DNA of 64,000 bases from JANSWP01 sp041941305 (GCA_041941305.1 JBGTQJ010000039.1:20094-84093); one strand, 5' to 3'; positions 42,169 to 51,466 are shown, counted from the first letter of the stretch. The notes: a model not told the origin generated them from the sequence alone. Program-made: numbers and translations.

Positions 42169-44223
42169 ATGACCATCACCAAAAAAACGCTAACTCTTTT
42201 GTTGGCTTTCCTTCCCTTTCTGATATCTGCGCAAAACCTGGTGCCAAACCCTAGTTTTGAGAATTATGGTTCGCTACCGTGTGGCTGGATACAGTCGGCA
42301 AGTGGGTTTGATGCAGCTATGCAAAATTGGATCATGCCGACAGATGGTACTTCTGATGTGTTTAGTACACTTGTAGGGCAAAACTGTTATGCACATTGTT
42401 TTTCCACCAGTTCTGCATCTCCAGGGCAACAAGCTCCTCGTACGGGAGAAGTCATGTCTGCTATTTTAACCTATGGTAATGGCTGTGGTTTTCAACCAGA
42501 TTATCGCGAATATTTGGCAATAGAACTAACCCAGCCCTTACAGGTAGGAGAAAATTACTATGCTGAAATCTGGGTCTCCCACGCTGATAATTCGCAGGAA
42601 GCGAGCAATAACATAGGAATGCATTTTTCAGAAACCCTGATTACAGATTATTCTACTTGCCAGGAATTGAGTCTGGTTCCTCAAATCAACGAAACCAACA
42701 TCATAACAGAAAATCAGGATTGGGTTAAAGTTTCCGGCTCTTTTGTTGCTACTACTCCAGCCAAGTTTTTGACCATAGGCAATTTTTACACCAATGCGAA
42801 TACGCAGTTTATTATTGACAACACCAAACCCAGCATCAACGCTCGTTATTTTATAGATGATGTGACTGTAGAACAAAAATGTGGATTCTCAGAACAAGAT
42901 CTGGAATTGTGTCAGGGGGATCCTATTACATTGGAAATCCTTTCAAGTGATGTGATCGGCTGGGCAGTGGATACGATGCCGGGTGTTTTGATATCTACAG
43001 ATCCTATCTTGACAGTAAATCCTATTGATACGACTACTTACATTGCCTACTTCAGTTGTGATACCATTGCCTATACCGTTTTTGTGAACCCTCCTCCGGT
43101 TTTGGAATTGGGAACTGATACAACGCTTTGCGAAGGAGAAACTTTGACCTTGAATCCTGATTTACCGAACGGGACTTATGAATGGCAGGATAATTCCACC
43201 AATTCCCAATTTACCGTTAGTAGCGCTGGTATCTATTGGGTCAATGCCATTTCAAATGCCTGTGCCCTAACTGATACGATTCAAGTGGATTTCAACCCTT
43301 TGCCTATTGTAGAATTAGGCAATGACACCACCATTTGTTTTGGAGATGTGATAACGCTTTTTGCCAACTACCCGGATGCCACTTATGAATGGGATAATGG
43401 TTCCACATCAGATTCTTTAAATGTTTCAAGCCCTGGAACCTATTCCGTTCTTGTAACAGCCCTGGGTTGTAGTTATTCAGAATCCATTAATATTGACAAT
43501 TTTCCAGAAATAACGGTCCAATTTGGATCAGATACAACTCTATGCGAAGGGGATTCTTTGATATTAGATGCCACCAACCCCAATGCTACCTATACCTGGC
43601 AGGATGGCTCTACTAACCCTTCTTTAGAAGTAACGGAGCCAGGATTTTACGATGTACAAATTAATTCGAATGACTGTCCTGCCTATTTTTCAATTGATGT
43701 TGCATACTTATCAGCACCAGATTTTGATCTGGGGGCAGATACGTCTATTTGTTTTGGCAGCGAATTGATTTTGATGGTACCAGAGGATGAAAATTTTAGT
43801 TATCTCTGGTCCGATAATTCTACATCCTCAAGTTTGGAAGTTCTGGAGAGTGGGATTTATTCGGTTACGGTTAGCAATATTTGCGGTAGTCTGACTGACC
43901 AAATCATGATAGAACGAAAAATGGAAGAAAATCCCTTCCAGATTCCCAATGCTTTCACCCCTGACCAGGATGGTATGAATGATACCTTTGTAATTATTAG
44001 AGATGAAGATTTTACCATTTTTGAATACAACATGAAAATCTACAATCGCTGGGGTAAGCTGGTTTATGAAGGTACAGATCCGGATAATGGTTGGAATGGT
44101 TGGAAAGAAGACAAGGCTTATCAATCAGAGGTATATGTCTACCGGATTTTTATTGATTATTTGAATTGTGAGGGAGAACAAGAACAAAAAATCTTTGAAG
44201 GAGATTTGACACTATTAAGGTAA
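42169..44223 (+). CDS. Secreted protein with Ig-like repeats and T9SS type B sorting domain
   Basis: The 684-residue product has a signal peptide (residues 1-21, ending LISAQ). An N-terminal galactose-binding-like domain (NLVPNPSFENYGSLPCGWIQ; EVMSAILTYGNGCG; FIDDVTVE) is followed by about four Ig/PKD-like repeats of ~75 residues, each opening LGxDTTLCxGxxLxL. The C-terminal 85 residues are the gliding-associated CHU_C domain (IPNAFTPDQDGMNDTFVI ... YNRWGKLVYEG), the type B secretion signal. It is probably an adhesin on the cell surface. It converges with the SRPBCC gene across a CAACCG hairpin. Confidence 0.87.
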   Translation: MTITKKTLTLLLAFLPFLISAQNLVPNPSFENYGSLPCGWIQSASGFDAAMQNWIMPTDGTSDVFSTLVGQNCYAHCFSTSSASPGQQAPRTGEVMSAILTYGNGCGFQPDYREYLAIELTQPLQVGENYYAEIWVSHADNSQEASNNIGMHFSETLITDYSTCQELSLVPQINETNIITENQDWVKVSGSFVATTPAKFLTIGNFYTNANTQFIIDNTKPSINARYFIDDVTVEQKCGFSEQDLELCQGDPITLEILSSDVIGWAVDTMPGVLISTDPILTVNPIDTTTYIAYFSCDTIAYTVFVNPPPVLELGTDTTLCEGETLTLNPDLPNGTYEWQDNSTNSQFTVSSAGIYWVNAISNACALTDTIQVDFNPLPIVELGNDTTICFGDVITLFANYPDATYEWDNGSTSDSLNVSSPGTYSVLVTALGCSYSESINIDNFPEITVQFGSDTTLCEGDSLILDATNPNATYTWQDGSTNPSLEVTEPGFYDVQINSNDCPAYFSIDVAYLSAPDFDLGADTSICFGSELILMVPEDENFSYLWSDNSTSSSLEVLESGIYSVTVSNICGSLTDQIMIERKMEENPFQIPNAFTPDQDGMNDTFVIIRDEDFTIFEYNMKIYNRWGKLVYEGTDPDNGWNGWKEDKAYQSEVYVYRIFIDYLNCEGEQEQKIFEGDLTLLR

Positions 44224-44237
44224 TACAATTATCAATC

Positions 44238-44294
44238 CGGTTATCAGTTATCGGTTGAACAAACCGACAACCGACAACCGACAACCGACAACCG
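44238..44294. terminator. Convergent hairpin of CAACCGACAACCG words
   Basis: CGGTTATCAGTTATCGGTTG (44238-44257) faces five tandem CCGACAA units ending at 44294. It lies between convergent stops and nearly touches the SRPBCC stop codon. Confidence 0.82.
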
Positions 44295-44295
44295 A

Positions 44296-44745
44296 CTAAC
44301 TCCCCTCAACCACAGCTTTAATATCTTCTAAATCTTTATGGATGGCTTTACGGGTTGCATTTTTGAACATGAAACCAAAGATAGCGCCCATTACCCTGGC
44401 ACCGAATGTCTGAGGTTGTCCATCGAATCCCATACTCAAAACGGACTGCCCGTTTTGTTCAGCAATGGCAATTGTGGAGATGTAAACAGAGCCATGACTT
44501 TCTGCTCGGGTATTGTAGTATTCATTTTCTACGGCATCGGTGATCCACATTACTTCTGTAGCCGATTTGCCAAACATGATTCTGGTTTCACGCCATTTAA
44601 AGCCCACTAAACCCGATTCAGGTCTTTCAAGAACCTCTATTTTTTCAATTGCGCTAATATTATTGACAGAATTTTCAAAATCAGTAACGACTTTCCAAAT
44701 CTTTTCTTTTGGAGCATTGATGGTGATTTCAGTTTTGATTTTCAT
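44296..44745 (-). CDS. SRPBCC family protein (START-like ligand binding)
   Basis: The 149-residue product matches the polyketide cyclase/dehydrase START-like fold. It opens MKIKTEITINAPKEKIWKVV, has a beta-rich middle (GFKWRETRIMFGKSATEVMW), and ends with a long helix (MFKNATRKAIHKDLEDIKAV). These proteins bind small hydrophobic molecules in a deep pocket. No signal peptide is present, so it is cytoplasmic. The ligand is unknown. It is a single gene. Confidence 0.85.
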   Translation of the reverse strand: MKIKTEITINAPKEKIWKVVTDFENSVNNISAIEKIEVLERPESGLVGFKWRETRIMFGKSATEVMWITDAVENEYYNTRAESHGSVYISTIAIAEQNGQSVLSMGFDGQPQTFGARVMGAIFGFMFKNATRKAIHKDLEDIKAVVEGS

Positions 44746-45190
44746 AATGGTATTTGTTTTTGAAGTCGCAAATTAGTGAAATTTTATCAATTATTTGAAT
44801 ATATAAATTTTTTTTCAAAAAAATGGTCTTATATAAGGGTACTTCAAAACTTGATTCCTATCTGCCAGAATAAGATTGTAAGTGTAAGAATGCTTAATTT
44901 TGCTTTCCTTTGTTTTACCTTTTGCTTAAGGATCCTATTCATTTTTTTATTATGTACAGTAAACTATATTCGGTCGACGGCTTCTCATACAAAATCTTTT
45001 CGAACAAAGTCTACTGTATTAAGTTTCAATTATAGTTTGTACATTAAAGCATTCTTTCCTATTCTCTTAGCACTTCTTCCCCATTAAAATCTTTTAAAAC
45101 ATCATAGCGCCCTGTATTTTAAGAATCATTTATGCGAATTTAAAGACAGATTGTCTTTTCACTTTTAGGAAAATAAAAACTATATAATTT
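44746..45190. other. Intergenic region without recognisable gene
   Basis: This AT-rich gap separates two divergent genes. A 103-codon frame at 44776-45087 exists but has no family character, and its composition looks non-coding. Promoters for both neighbours should lie here; no clear -7 box was found. Confidence 0.5.
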
Positions 45191-45736
45191 ATGGAACCTT
45201 CAAAAAAAGAGCAGGTGTTGGACAGTGCAATAGTAGAAGTACATGAACATCCCGAAACAAATTATATTTCCCTTTTTGCGACAACAGACATTGAACCACA
45301 AATGGTAATATCCAGATTTGGTTTTGAAAAAATTGTAGCAGAACCTTCTTCTCATACACTTCAGGTTGGATTGAACCAGCATATTATTCTCAAACCTGAA
45401 TTTTTGCAATACACAAATCACAGCTGTGATCCCAATTCATTTTTTGACATAAAAGGAATGGAATTGATTGCTTTAAAACCCATTATGAGAGGAGAGGAGG
45501 TTACTTTTTTTTATCCATCTACAGAATGGAGAATGCAGGAAGTATTTGATTGTAATTGTGGCAATGAAAATTGTTTAAAGCGTATCCAGGGTGGGGCTTT
45601 TTTAAATTATGATAGCCTGATACACTACAAGCTTTCAGATTATATCATTCATCAATATTCTAAACTCGCTGAAATTCAATACCAAAAATATATAGCGTTT
45701 AAACCTTGTCAACCTTTGACATTAGAGCGTATCTGA
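45191..45736 (+). CDS. SET-domain protein (putative protein-lysine methyltransferase)
   Basis: The 181-residue product carries a compact SET domain. It has the substrate and AdoMet motif YTNHSCDPNSFF, the conserved RGEEVTFFYPSTEW before it closes, and a post-SET-like cysteine cluster (FDCNCGNENC) that normally binds zinc. The N-terminal SET-N region (residues about 20-60) is present. It should methylate lysine on a protein in the cytoplasm. SET proteins are scattered in bacteria and often transferred from eukaryotes; the target here is unknown. It lies next to a frameshifted VOC gene on the opposite strand. Confidence 0.85.
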   Translation: MEPSKKEQVLDSAIVEVHEHPETNYISLFATTDIEPQMVISRFGFEKIVAEPSSHTLQVGLNQHIILKPEFLQYTNHSCDPNSFFDIKGMELIALKPIMRGEEVTFFYPSTEWRMQEVFDCNCGNENCLKRIQGGAFLNYDSLIHYKLSDYIIHQYSKLAEIQYQKYIAFKPCQPLTLERI

Positions 45737-45764
45737 AAAATCATTTTATTGTCAATTGGGATTT

Positions 45765-46182
45765 TCAAACACGTTTGGATTTCTGACGAATTTGCTTCGA
45801 GAACTCACAAAAATGCCAAAGTACTCCAGAAGGATCATGCAAAAAGCATTCACGTCCCCATTCAAACTGTTTGATGGGAGTTAATTTGACATGCGCAGGT
45901 TAAATCCAAACCAGATGATTGAAGTTCATTCCAGCATTGTTCTACATCAGCTACCTCCACAAAGAGCATTGAATTGTTTACCCAATCTTTCACATAATAA
46001 TCCTGGAGGTAAAAGCCCAAATGCTCATTGACTTTGAAGAGGGACATTTTCTCAGAAAGGACAGACTCTTTGAAACCCAAAGTCCGATAAAAAGATCTTG
46101 ATTCTTCAAAATCCTTAGCTCCAATAAAAGATCGAATATTCTTAAACTGTGCAGTTTCCAAATTGAAGTGCATAAAAGACAA
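45765..46182 (-). pseudogene. VOC/glyoxalase-family gene with a single frameshift
   Basis: The first frame (46182 to 45862) encodes FIGAKDFEESRSFYRTLGF and SMLFVEVADVEQCWNELQSS, a VOC-domain start, then drifts into an off-frame tail. Shifting frame near 45895 restores PAHVKLTPIKQFEWGRECF, then LHDPSGVLWHFCEF, the conserved VOC end, stopping at 45765. The reconstructed protein would be about 139 residues, normal for the family. One base is extra or missing in the TTTAACC stretch. It may be a real pseudogene or a sequencing error. Confidence 0.8.
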
Positions 46183-46193
46183 ATTTTAGCTTT

Positions 46194-46218
46194 ACAAATT
46201 ATTCTGGAATAAAGTCTA
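46194..46218. repeat. Second copy of a 25-nt dispersed repeat
   Basis: This segment matches 9781-9805 at 24 of 25 positions (core TGGAATAAAGTCTA). It lies between the VOC start and the hydrolase stop. No inverted partner is next to it here. Confidence 0.55.
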
Positions 46219-46221
46219 ATA

Positions 46222-47010
46222 TTATTCGAGACCAGCCAAGAATTCAGTGACCACATTCCAGTTGGCATCCACATTGTGCCCAACCCGTTCTTCAACCAGC
46301 ATCGACGAGCCATGGATGCCGTATTCTGCAGCGTATACCTGATGATTGTATTTAGCTGCCGAATCCATTTGCATTTGTACAGCTTCTCGTTCCATTTCAT
46401 TTGGAGGTCTTAAAATCAATAGCGGGACATTAAGGGTGGGAAAATATTGGTTTGCAAGGCAATTCTGTAGAGAGCCTCCTGACGCTGGTGAAAAGGCTAA
46501 AACACCAGCAACATCATCGGGTCGGTTGTGTGCCAATTGAATTGCCAAAGTAGCGCTGTAGCTGCTTCCCCAAAGGATTCGTTTCCCGGAGTATCCAGCT
46601 TGAATGGCATAGTCCAGTGCGCCTTCCAAATTATTATAGGCATCACAATAGGTATAATTATTATCAAAAGAATTACCTGGAATATTGGCAATGGTCTTGT
46701 TGTAGTTGCCGTATATCTGTCCTCCAATTCTTTGATCAATCGCTAAGATATTATAGCCCATTTCCTGCAATTTTGGAATGATGGTTCTGTATTCACCATC
46801 TGAATTGGAACCTCCCTGATGAAATAAAAGAATGGTACTCGAAGAAGAATCCCTTTCATAAATTTTCCCAAAAATCTGTATGCTATCAGGAGTTGTGAAA
46901 TTAATTGCCTCAAAGGGTGGTTTTTTAGGTTCCCCTGAATCTACTACTTCATTTTGACAGGCATTCAAAACCAGAAAAATACCCATTATAAATAGATAGT
47001 TGAGTTTCAT
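46222..47010 (-). CDS. Lipoprotein alpha/beta hydrolase
   Basis: The 262-residue product has a lipoprotein signal (MKLNYLFIMGIFLVLNAC, Cys18). It has a dienelactone-hydrolase-like core: oxyanion loop LLFHQGGSNSDGEY, nucleophile elbow ILWGSSYSATLAIQ, an acidic position in the PLLILRPPNEMERE region, and catalytic His in EYGIHGSSMLV. It acts on an unknown ester or amide outside the cytoplasm. It is codirectional with the VOC remnant (39 bp apart). Confidence 0.8.
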   Translation of the reverse strand: MKLNYLFIMGIFLVLNACQNEVVDSGEPKKPPFEAINFTTPDSIQIFGKIYERDSSSSTILLFHQGGSNSDGEYRTIIPKLQEMGYNILAIDQRIGGQIYGNYNKTIANIPGNSFDNNYTYCDAYNNLEGALDYAIQAGYSGKRILWGSSYSATLAIQLAHNRPDDVAGVLAFSPASGGSLQNCLANQYFPTLNVPLLILRPPNEMEREAVQMQMDSAAKYNHQVYAAEYGIHGSSMLVEERVGHNVDANWNVVTEFLAGLE

Positions 47011-47121
47011 TTTATTATTGATTTTAGGTGAGTTAGCAAGATTTAAAATTTAAACATACTCGTAGATTGTAATCAAAATCAAAGTAAAATTAGGTTTTTT
47101 ACCCAAATAGAAGAACTTATG

Positions 47122-47790
47122 CTATTTGGGATATTCAACATGTTCCTTTATTTTACGAATCTGTCCCAAATGTCGGTCGGTATGTGCGATACCTGTTAAA
47201 ATCAATTGATGAAGGTCCCGTACCTGACCAGGCTTGGCATTAGCTAAGGTATCCAGTGCAACCATAGCTCGGAAGGTGAATTGCATGCGGAAATCTACAG
47301 CTGTTTCTGCTACATATTTTGTCAAATTGCTTCTCGCACGATTGAAAGCTTCTATTGCATTTTCTTTGGTACAAAACCTGCCTACAGGTTCTAAAAACCA
47401 TCGGGCTTTTCCTTTGAGGGTATCTGTTGCATAGTTAATAAAATAGCTATCCCAATCTTTTACAACCTGGATGTATTGTGGCATCTGTGGCGCCTGCGCA
47501 TTGACGGAAAGTTCCCGGAAATGGAGTTCATTTTGTAAAGTCAGATGTTCCACAATTTCAGCAATCGACCAGCGATTGGGGGTTTCATGGAAATGCCATT
47601 GTTCCGGATTCAAGCTTTCGATTTCATCCGCTAATTCTTTGGATGTTCTATTTAGTTCTTTTAATAAGTAAGTCCTTTCTTCTTCAGTCCAAATTCGACT
47701 TTCGGATACATTAAGGTTGGCATCCTTATGATAGGTGCAGTTTAATTGAAACATTAAAATTAGGAGAAAAAAGAATATTAGGACTTTCAT
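47122..47790 (-). CDS. Exported DinB-family protein
   Basis: I start at the ATG at 47790, giving 222 residues and a hydrophobic leader with a possible lipobox (ILMFQLNC). The mature part is an all-helical DinB/DfsB domain. Its likely metal-binding histidines are visible: the first in WSIAEIVEHLTLQNEL, and the last two in LTGIAHTDRHLGQIRKIKEH. DinB folds bind divalent metal and often act in thiol-dependent chemistry. A secreted DinB protein is uncommon. No function can be assigned. Confidence 0.8.
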   Translation of the reverse strand: MKVLIFFFLLILMFQLNCTYHKDANLNVSESRIWTEEERTYLLKELNRTSKELADEIESLNPEQWHFHETPNRWSIAEIVEHLTLQNELHFRELSVNAQAPQMPQYIQVVKDWDSYFINYATDTLKGKARWFLEPVGRFCTKENAIEAFNRARSNLTKYVAETAVDFRMQFTFRAMVALDTLANAKPGQVRDLHQLILTGIAHTDRHLGQIRKIKEHVEYPK

Positions 47791-47999
47791 GATTTGTGCG
47801 ATTTGATATTTTATAATAGGTTTAATAATGTATTGTCTCACAATTTCTTTTCCTCAACCAAATGTTCTGAAATTTATTATGTATCAAGACTTAATTTGCT
47901 AAAGCTAAAAGATTTGGTAAATTTTACTTTAGAAAAATGACCTCAGAGATTTAAAAGAATTGGACAGTTTATCAAATCATAATATCTAAAAGTATAGCA

Positions 48000-48122
48000 A
48001 TGAGTAGTTTATCTGATATTCGACTTCCTTTGGATAGTGGACAAATTTATCATATCTACAATAAAGGAAACGATGGCCAATTAATTTTTTATAACGATGC
48101 TCCCAGAAATAGGCAAAATTGA
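48000..48122 (+). pseudogene. Truncated start of a REP-associated tyrosine transposase (RAYT)
   Basis: The 40-codon frame reads MSSLSDIRLPLDSGQIYHIY, then NKGNDGQLIFYND. This is the first strand-turn-strand of the Y1/RAYT transposase fold (typical YHIYNRGN). The HUH and catalytic Tyr regions are absent: the sequence is cut at about 48094, where the methyltransferase begins in another frame. It is a stub of a RAYT gene. Confidence 0.65.
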
Positions 48123-48699
48123 CATTTATCTGCTTGACCAAATCATGAAAAACCGCATCACAAAAGAGATGCGCATACTGGATGCGGGTTGTGGCTGGGG
48201 TAGAAATAGTGAGTTCTTCATTAAAAATGACTTTGAAATTTATGGTATTGACAAAAGCCACAGCGCTATTTCAGAATTGCAGAAGCATTTGTTGAGCTGG
48301 AATAAAAATTATAACAAAAATCATTTTTCAGTAGCTGATTTGAGAGAGATCCCTTTTCCGGATGCTCATTTTAATTTTATCATTTCAAGCGCCGTATTTC
48401 ATTTTTGTGAAGATCGAAATCAATTTATTCAATTGTTTGAAGAGCATATTCGGGTGTTAGCACCAAATGGAATTTTTTGGTTTAGAATGACCACCAAACA
48501 TACCATAGAAAAGTTGGCAAAGCATTTATACGACGATGTTTATTTATTACCAGATGGTTCCACCCGATATTTGTTAGACAGGAGTTTGCTTAGTGATTTG
48601 ATGAGAAAACATCGTTTGGAATTTATCGATCCTTTTAAAACAGTAAATGTATCTGGTATTCGAACGATGGCTACAGTTGCATTAAGATATTCTGATTGA
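48097..48699 (+). CDS. Class I SAM-dependent methyltransferase
   Basis: The 200-residue product has motif I RILDAGCGWGRNSEFFI (about residues 26-42), the acidic AdoMet ribose contact in YGIDKSHSAISELQ, motif ADLREIPFPDAHFNFIISSA and later VLAPNGIFWFRMTT. It methylates an unknown small molecule or protein in the cytoplasm. The first ATG (48097) overlaps the RAYT stub by 26 bp, so the native promoter and leader were probably replaced. Codons 1-15 look family-like, so the gene is likely complete. Confidence 0.85.
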   Translation: MLPEIGKIDIYLLDQIMKNRITKEMRILDAGCGWGRNSEFFIKNDFEIYGIDKSHSAISELQKHLLSWNKNYNKNHFSVADLREIPFPDAHFNFIISSAVFHFCEDRNQFIQLFEEHIRVLAPNGIFWFRMTTKHTIEKLAKHLYDDVYLLPDGSTRYLLDRSLLSDLMRKHRLEFIDPFKTVNVSGIRTMATVALRYSD

Positions 48700-48718
48700 T
48701 TGCAATACATCGCCGAGT

Positions 48719-48906
48719 TTATTTCAAAATTTTTTGTTCAAGGTTATAGGATTCTTGTGACCTTGCACCAGCAGTGATGATGATGTTTTTTGACATATCA
48801 GCATACCACAAGCCTGCCAATGTGAAAAAAACTGTCATGGAAACAGAATTGCCTATTTTGTATATAAGCTCATCTATTGCTGCAATTATTTCGATTATTA
48901 TGAGTC
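48719..48906 (-). other. Possible gene-tail remnant of unknown family
   Basis: A frame open from a stop at 48907 reads IAAIDELIYKIGNSVSMTVF then FTLAGLWYADMSKNIIITAG, ending at 48719. It looks like a membrane-protein tail rather than random sequence but has no good start. The surrounding 307-bp gap before the permease holds nothing else recognisable. Confidence 0.25.
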
Positions 48907-49006
48907 CTTAGCGTATATAATAGCGGCTTTTGCCAGGCACCTAAATTATTTTTTACAGCAGCTAGCACGAAAAGTGCAATGCTGGGTAAAGCTAAACCAA
49001 CCTTTT

Positions 49007-51466
49007 ATGCTCTACAACTACTTCAAAATTGCATTTCGGAATCTACTCAAACACAAAACCTTCTCCATCATCAACGCCATTGGCTTATCGCTCGGTATGG
49101 CCTGTTGTTTTTTGATATTGTTGTTTTTGAAACACGAATTCAGTTATGACCAATTTCATGAAAAAGCAAATAATCTGTACCGACTGAATTACGGGGCAGA
49201 TTTTGCCACAGAAGGCATGGTCATTGCCTCTTGCCCTCCTCCAATTACACCTTTATTAGTAGATAATTTCCCTGAAGTTGAAAAAGCGGCGAGAATGTAT
49301 CGACGGCAGGTGAGCATCAGTACCAAAGATGTGTCTGGAAATGCCTTGAATAAATACGAGGTGCAACGGCAATATTTTGCGGATTCGACAATTTTGGAGT
49401 TGTTAACTTTTGACTTTGTCCAGGGTAATCCAGAAACTGCATTAGATGCACCCGCTTCAATTATCATCACAGAGGAAATGGCAACGCAGTTTTTTGGAAC
49501 AACGGATGCATTGGGAAAAACACTTTTTTTGGAGGATGTCTATCCCTTTAGTGTAACAGGAGTCGTGCGGGAGTTTCCAGAGACTTCACACATGCAATTT
49601 GATATGATTGCCCCATACCCGGATATGTTCAATACGGCTCCTGAGCAGACCCGCACTGCTATGCGTCAAAACCTAAATAGCAATTGGGTAATCTCTCATT
49701 CCTATACCTATGTGCTTTTGAAAGATGGAGCCAATCCGGAGAATGTTGACAAAGCCTTCCCCGAGTTTTTAAACAAATTTGGGAACCCTCAGGTGCGTGA
49801 GGGGCAGAATTTTACTTTGATGCCGATTCAAGACATCCATTTGCATTCAACTGCTGGAGGTGAACCAACACCTACAGCAAATCTTCGCTTTCTTTATATA
49901 TTCTTGGCTATCGGTTTTATCACTTTACTCATTGCTTCTATCAATTTTGTGAACTTTTCCACAGCAGGCTCTCTGAGTCGAGCCAGAGAGGTTGGCGTAC
50001 GAAAAGTATTGGGTGCTGGCAAAGGAACTTTGGTAGGGCAATTTTTGGGAGAATCCTTGATGGTGAGTTTTATTGCTTTTCTCTTCTCATTGTCCCTGGT
50101 CAAATTTGGGGTACCCTATCTTAGTGATTTGACCAATCGTGAAATCAGTTTTGCCTTTTCAGACAATTGGTTATTGATAACAGGGTTCTTTGTCATTTTT
50201 GTACTAACTGGTTTATTAGCAGGTAGTTATCCAGCTTTCTTTGTGACAAGATTTAAGCCAGTGACCATTTTGAGGGGTAAAGGGCTTTCCAATATTCCAA
50301 GAGGAGCAATGCTCCGAAAAGTGCTGATTACCGTTCAATTTATTGCCTGTATTGCGTTGATTGCCGGAACAATTGGCATATACAAACAACTCGAATATTT
50401 GCGTGCCCAACCCATGGGTTTTGATTCAGATCAGGTACTAAACGTGCCATTGTTTAGTCAAAACCTCAATTCCATCTTTGGCGGTGTAGATGGAGATATC
50501 CGCCAGAAAATGAACAGCTTTGAAGAAGAATTATTGAAAGATCCCAAAGTAAAAGCGGTCACTCTTTCCAATAATATCCCTGGCAGTGGGGGCGTGCGCA
50601 GAAATATTACAGGAGATTCCATTACCCAGGAAGACAATCTCTTTTTAATGAATGTGGCAGTAGATTACGATTTTGTAGAAACCTATGGTCTGGAAATTAT
50701 AGCTGGACGTGGTTTTGATAAAGAATTTGGGACAGATCACCAAAATGCATTTATCCTCAATGAGTCGGCAGTTTCTACCATGCGTTGGCCAAGTCCTGAG
50801 GCGGCAATTGGAGGCAAGGTAAATCGCGAAGGCAAGCAGGGAACGGTCATTGGGGTAGTGAAAGATTTTCATACGACCTCCCTCCACCAGGAAATCAACC
50901 CCCTTGTATTGGATGTCAGTGCAGCGGTGTTTAATGTTTTTTCCATGAAAATCAGTTCTTCTGATGTACCGGCTACGCTGAAGTTTATTGAAAGCACCTG
51001 GGATCAGTTTTTCCCACAAAAAGTATTTGAATACACTTTCCTCGATGAAACCATCCAGAATATGTATCAAGCCGAGAATCGACTTGGTAGAATGATAGGA
51101 TATTTTGCTTTCCTAGCCATTTTGATCTCCTGCTTTGGATTGTATGGGCTGGTAGCATACGCAGCAGTTCAGAAAACAAAGGAAATCGGCATTCGAAAAG
51201 TATTGGGTGCATCGGTACCTAGCATTCTGGCTATGCTATCCAAAGAGTTTGTCTTTTTGATTTTAGTCTCTGGATTTATTGCCTTGCCACTTGCCTGGTA
51301 CGGTTTCCAGGAGTGGTTGACAGGCTATCCTTACAATGTCGGAGTAGGGTGGTGGCTGATTGTATTGCCTTTGTTGGCAGTATTGGGCATTGCCATGATT
51401 ACGATCAGTTATCAGACTATTCGAGCAGCGACTGCCAATCCTGTGGAGGCGCTTCAGTATGAATGA
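49007..51466 (+). CDS. MacB/FtsX-type ABC transporter permease
   Basis: I start at the ATG at 49007 (MLYNYFKIAFRNLLKHKTFS), giving 819 residues. The layout is doubled: a membrane helix, a periplasmic MacB_PCD domain (about 45-260), three helices with the motif SRAREVGVRKVLGAGKGTLV, then a second periplasmic domain (about 450-670) and three more helices (KTKEIGIRKVLGASVPSILA). These permeases extrude peptides or signal envelope stress. No ATPase gene is adjacent, so it uses one from elsewhere. It is related to the broken copy at 52798-54589. Confidence 0.88.
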   Translation: MLYNYFKIAFRNLLKHKTFSIINAIGLSLGMACCFLILLFLKHEFSYDQFHEKANNLYRLNYGADFATEGMVIASCPPPITPLLVDNFPEVEKAARMYRRQVSISTKDVSGNALNKYEVQRQYFADSTILELLTFDFVQGNPETALDAPASIIITEEMATQFFGTTDALGKTLFLEDVYPFSVTGVVREFPETSHMQFDMIAPYPDMFNTAPEQTRTAMRQNLNSNWVISHSYTYVLLKDGANPENVDKAFPEFLNKFGNPQVREGQNFTLMPIQDIHLHSTAGGEPTPTANLRFLYIFLAIGFITLLIASINFVNFSTAGSLSRAREVGVRKVLGAGKGTLVGQFLGESLMVSFIAFLFSLSLVKFGVPYLSDLTNREISFAFSDNWLLITGFFVIFVLTGLLAGSYPAFFVTRFKPVTILRGKGLSNIPRGAMLRKVLITVQFIACIALIAGTIGIYKQLEYLRAQPMGFDSDQVLNVPLFSQNLNSIFGGVDGDIRQKMNSFEEELLKDPKVKAVTLSNNIPGSGGVRRNITGDSITQEDNLFLMNVAVDYDFVETYGLEIIAGRGFDKEFGTDHQNAFILNESAVSTMRWPSPEAAIGGKVNREGKQGTVIGVVKDFHTTSLHQEINPLVLDVSAAVFNVFSMKISSSDVPATLKFIESTWDQFFPQKVFEYTFLDETIQNMYQAENRLGRMIGYFAFLAILISCFGLYGLVAYAAVQKTKEIGIRKVLGASVPSILAMLSKEFVFLILVSGFIALPLAWYGFQEWLTGYPYNVGVGWWLIVLPLLAVLGIAMITISYQTIRAATANPVEALQYE

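Noticed and set aside
44776..45087. Plus-strand 103-codon frame between SRPBCC and SET genes
   Set aside because: Low-complexity Phe/Ile/Leu composition expected of AT-rich non-coding DNA, with no homologous motif.
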